The notes under the pieces were generated by a model. It saw only the letters and a list, made by a program, of their open reading frames with translations. It did no database searches and had not been told where the DNA came from. From positions 62,001 through 126,000 of the forward strand of contig CAJQRC010000010.1 in assembly GCA_905480645.1 (NCBI GenBank): a stretch of DNA of 64,000 nt, in the 5' to 3' direction. The translations under genes and the position numbers were made by a program. Origin of the DNA: an uncultured Tateyamaria sp. (GTDB lineage Bacteria > Pseudomonadota > Alphaproteobacteria > Rhodobacterales > Rhodobacteraceae). Positions 62,352 to 64,000 of this stretch are shown piece by piece (the stretch's first letter is position 1; each line of letters begins with the position of its first letter).

Positions 62352-63764
62352 TTATGGACCAATCATAAAGCATGTTACATCTCGTGCTGCCAGACGACGA
62401 CAAGCTAAATCGGCAGTTTCTTGTGTCATTCCCAGAAAATTAGCGTCAAAGCCTTGTGGTTGTTTGACCACCTTGCGCAAACTTCCGTCTAAAGATGACA
62501 TTTCCGCCAAAGCTGTCTGTAGGAGTATTTTTTCTGCATGGTAGCGGCTGGGATAACGACCTATGTTTACGCCCCAATGTCGCCCACCTGATGTGGACAG
62601 GCGTGTTACAACTTCTGTTTTAGCTTTGGCCAATACTACATTACTCTGAGGTTCTAGAGGTGGAGTTTTTTCAACGATATCCACATTGACTGTTGTTTGT
62701 GCCTCTTCAAGCGCGGTGCGGATGTCATTTGTCAAGACCGATGGATCTGATGATTTTTCAGTGACAAGAGTAGGTTCAGCCTCAGCTGAAACTGGCCGCA
62801 GTTTAGGCCGATACGATGTTGTGACCGCGCCGCTCTGACGGATAATTTTAGCGACATTTGATGAGGTGTTTGCATTGCCTGCTTCGCGCTCATTGCCAGC
62901 CTGGTACCTAGGTTTACGTGGTTTCTGTAGCTTTGCACGGCTTGGAGCTCTGCTGAAACCAAGATCTAGAAGCTCTGCAACTTTTGCATTTCGTGCTGCT
63001 GATGATTTACCACCAAACATGGTAGCGATAATACGTTCGTTACCACGTTCAGCCGAAGCGACGAGATTTGATCCAGCTGCGCGCGTGTACCCAGTTTTGA
63101 TACCATCTGCCCCTTTATAGGATGCTAGCAGTCGACGGTTAGTGTTAGCCACTTTTCGCACACCAGCATTTGTAGATCTACGGGAGAATAAGTTGTAATA
63201 TTGTGGATAATCATAAATCATATGGCGACCTAAGATCGACATATCATGGGCGGTGGATAGGTGCCCTTTCTCGGTTAAGCCATGTGCATTTTTGAAGGTA
63301 GTTTTTGTCATACCCAATGATTTTGCTGTCCGAGTCATTCTACGTGCAAACGCTGCCTCCGACCCTGAAATAGCTTCGGCCAAAGCCGTTGCGGCATCAT
63401 TCGCCGACTTTACAGCAGAGGCGCGAATTAAGTAACGTAACTTAATCTTCTGCCCCGACCGAAGGCCTAATTTAGAAGGTGGTTCGCCGGCAGCTTTTGG
63501 GGAGATTTTAATTTTGGTATCAAGAGTAATTTCACCTCGCTCTACCGCTTGAAATACAACGTAGAGGGTCATCATTTTTGTGAGGGATGCAGGATGCAGT
63601 CGAGTATCTGCATTTCGAGAATGTAGTACCTCTCCAGTTCTTGCATCCATCACATATGCTGCGTACGGAGCCGCAAGTACTGATGCTGGTAAAATAACTA
63701 ACATCCAAAATGCCGTTAAAATTAATAGCCCTAACCGGGCCGACTGCGAGCGTCGATCCTTCAC
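62352..63764 (-). CDS. D-alanyl-D-alanine carboxypeptidase with C-terminal SPOR domain
   Basis: Penicillin-binding protein of the DacA/DacF class, 470 residues, that trims pentapeptide side chains of peptidoglycan. The signal sequence is LGLLILTAFWMLVILPASVL; catalytic motifs are S60-LTK (SxxK), S120-A-N and K223-T-G. After a basic, low-complexity linker (about 275-385), a SPOR-like domain (about 390-470; WGVNIGRYPSRYHAEKILLQ) would target the enzyme to denuded glycan at division sites. It starts with GTG at 63764, with AGG upstream. The long linker distinguishes it from plain DacA. Confidence 0.88.
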   Translation of the reverse strand: MKDRRSQSARLGLLILTAFWMLVILPASVLAAPYAAYVMDARTGEVLHSRNADTRLHPASLTKMMTLYVVFQAVERGEITLDTKIKISPKAAGEPPSKLGLRSGQKIKLRYLIRASAVKSANDAATALAEAISGSEAAFARRMTRTAKSLGMTKTTFKNAHGLTEKGHLSTAHDMSILGRHMIYDYPQYYNLFSRRSTNAGVRKVANTNRRLLASYKGADGIKTGYTRAAGSNLVASAERGNERIIATMFGGKSSAARNAKVAELLDLGFSRAPSRAKLQKPRKPRYQAGNEREAGNANTSSNVAKIIRQSGAVTTSYRPKLRPVSAEAEPTLVTEKSSDPSVLTNDIRTALEEAQTTVNVDIVEKTPPLEPQSNVVLAKAKTEVVTRLSTSGGRHWGVNIGRYPSRYHAEKILLQTALAEMSSLDGSLRKVVKQPQGFDANFLGMTQETADLACRRLAARDVTCFMIGP

Positions 63765-64000
63765 AATAAACCTGCCTATTTCTGCCTCTGACCGCCGATT
63801 TTTCGACTAGCCTTTTTTTTATAACCATAGAGCTAGCACACTGTATGATTTCAATAAAGCATTGATGTTCATTGTATTTTAATTTTAATTATTTTCAAAT
63901 AATGGGTACAATATGTAGTGCTTGCAGATTGGTCGATTACTAAACATGCTAATGTTGTTTATGTGCATTCATTCATTGATGATGCTCTTTGGTCACACTT
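63765..64000. other. Right edge of the window, no gene seen
   Basis: 236 AT-rich bases upstream of the carboxypeptidase gene; its promoter is expected here. No open frame with family features reaches the edge. Confidence 0.5.

Noticed and set aside
1-64000. CRISPR arrays, prophage genes, insertion sequences or integrative elements
   Set aside because: No spaced direct repeats, transposase, integrase or capsid-like proteins were seen; the region reads as ordinary chromosome with metabolic islands.

Overview
The window looks like chromosomal DNA from a marine alphaproteobacterium, most likely a fairly AT-rich member of the Rhodobacterales (Roseobacter-like). This rests on gene content and order: an FYDLN-type acidic protein lacking zinc cysteines, an Mcl1-type malyl-CoA lyase next to accA, COQ9, a TrcR/DUF1013 protein, the set N-formylglutamate amidohydrolase / DUF1244 / pyruvate kinase, prephenate dehydratase beside a membrane-anchored cytochrome c, and TRAP and sugar ABC transporters. 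I saw no phage, insertion sequence, integrase or CRISPR array. The assignment is by recognition only; no database was searched.

Layout. 1-4.6 kb: the tail of a TauC/SsuC-type permease, tRNA-Ala(GGC), the FYDLN protein, a YgjP-type metallopeptidase, a GntR regulator with a palindrome at its start, accA and mcl1. 4.8-7.8 kb: a D-amino-acid module (dgcN-like, dgcA-like, D-amino acid aminotransferase). 7.8-8.7 kb: a gene-poor gap with a decayed membrane-protein remnant and an 18-bp palindrome. 8.7-22.7 kb: one long plus-strand operon with an EryD-like regulator, a five-gene ABC importer, an EryA-like kinase, a hydroxyacid dehydrogenase, an unknown 67-residue protein, a GlpD/EryB-like flavoprotein, a class II aldolase, a second FGGY kinase and a HAD phosphatase. 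22.9-39.2 kb: mostly housekeeping genes (pyk, rpmI-rplT, pheS, pheT, ald/lrp, rpsU, coq9, two quinone oxidoreductases, trcR, threonine aldolase). 39.3-49.8 kb: a minus-strand catabolic locus with a TRAP transporter, DUF475 protein, HisD-like dehydrogenase, SDR and zinc alcohol dehydrogenase, headed by a GMC oxidoreductase and a divergent IclR regulator. 49.9-56.2 kb: recR, ybaB, a broken small gene, dnaX, the SRP RNA gene ffs, nudC, pheA and cytochrome c. 56.4-62.2 kb: a yejABEF-type peptide importer. 62.3-63.8 kb: a DD-carboxypeptidase with a SPOR domain.

How the genes fit together. The module at 4.8-7.8 kb would funnel D-amino acids into D-glutamate (transaminase), then to N-acetyl-D-glutamate and N-acetyl-L-glutamate. 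The 14-kb operon has the regulator and kinase of tetritol (erythritol) catabolism but lacks eryC-, tpiB- and rpiB-like isomerases in this window; an aldolase, a second kinase and a hydroxyacid dehydrogenase stand in their place, so it may encode a different route for a polyol or sugar acid. The locus at 39-47 kb has the gene order expected for 2,3-dihydroxypropane-1-sulfonate (DHPS) oxidation (HpsN, then two further dehydrogenases) behind a TRAP transporter.

The best candidates for something undescribed are the variant ery-like operon with its asymmetric ATPase pair and unknown small protein, the DUF475 gene embedded in the putative DHPS operon, and a conserved-looking small membrane-protein gene between dnaX and ybaB that carries an in-frame TGA.
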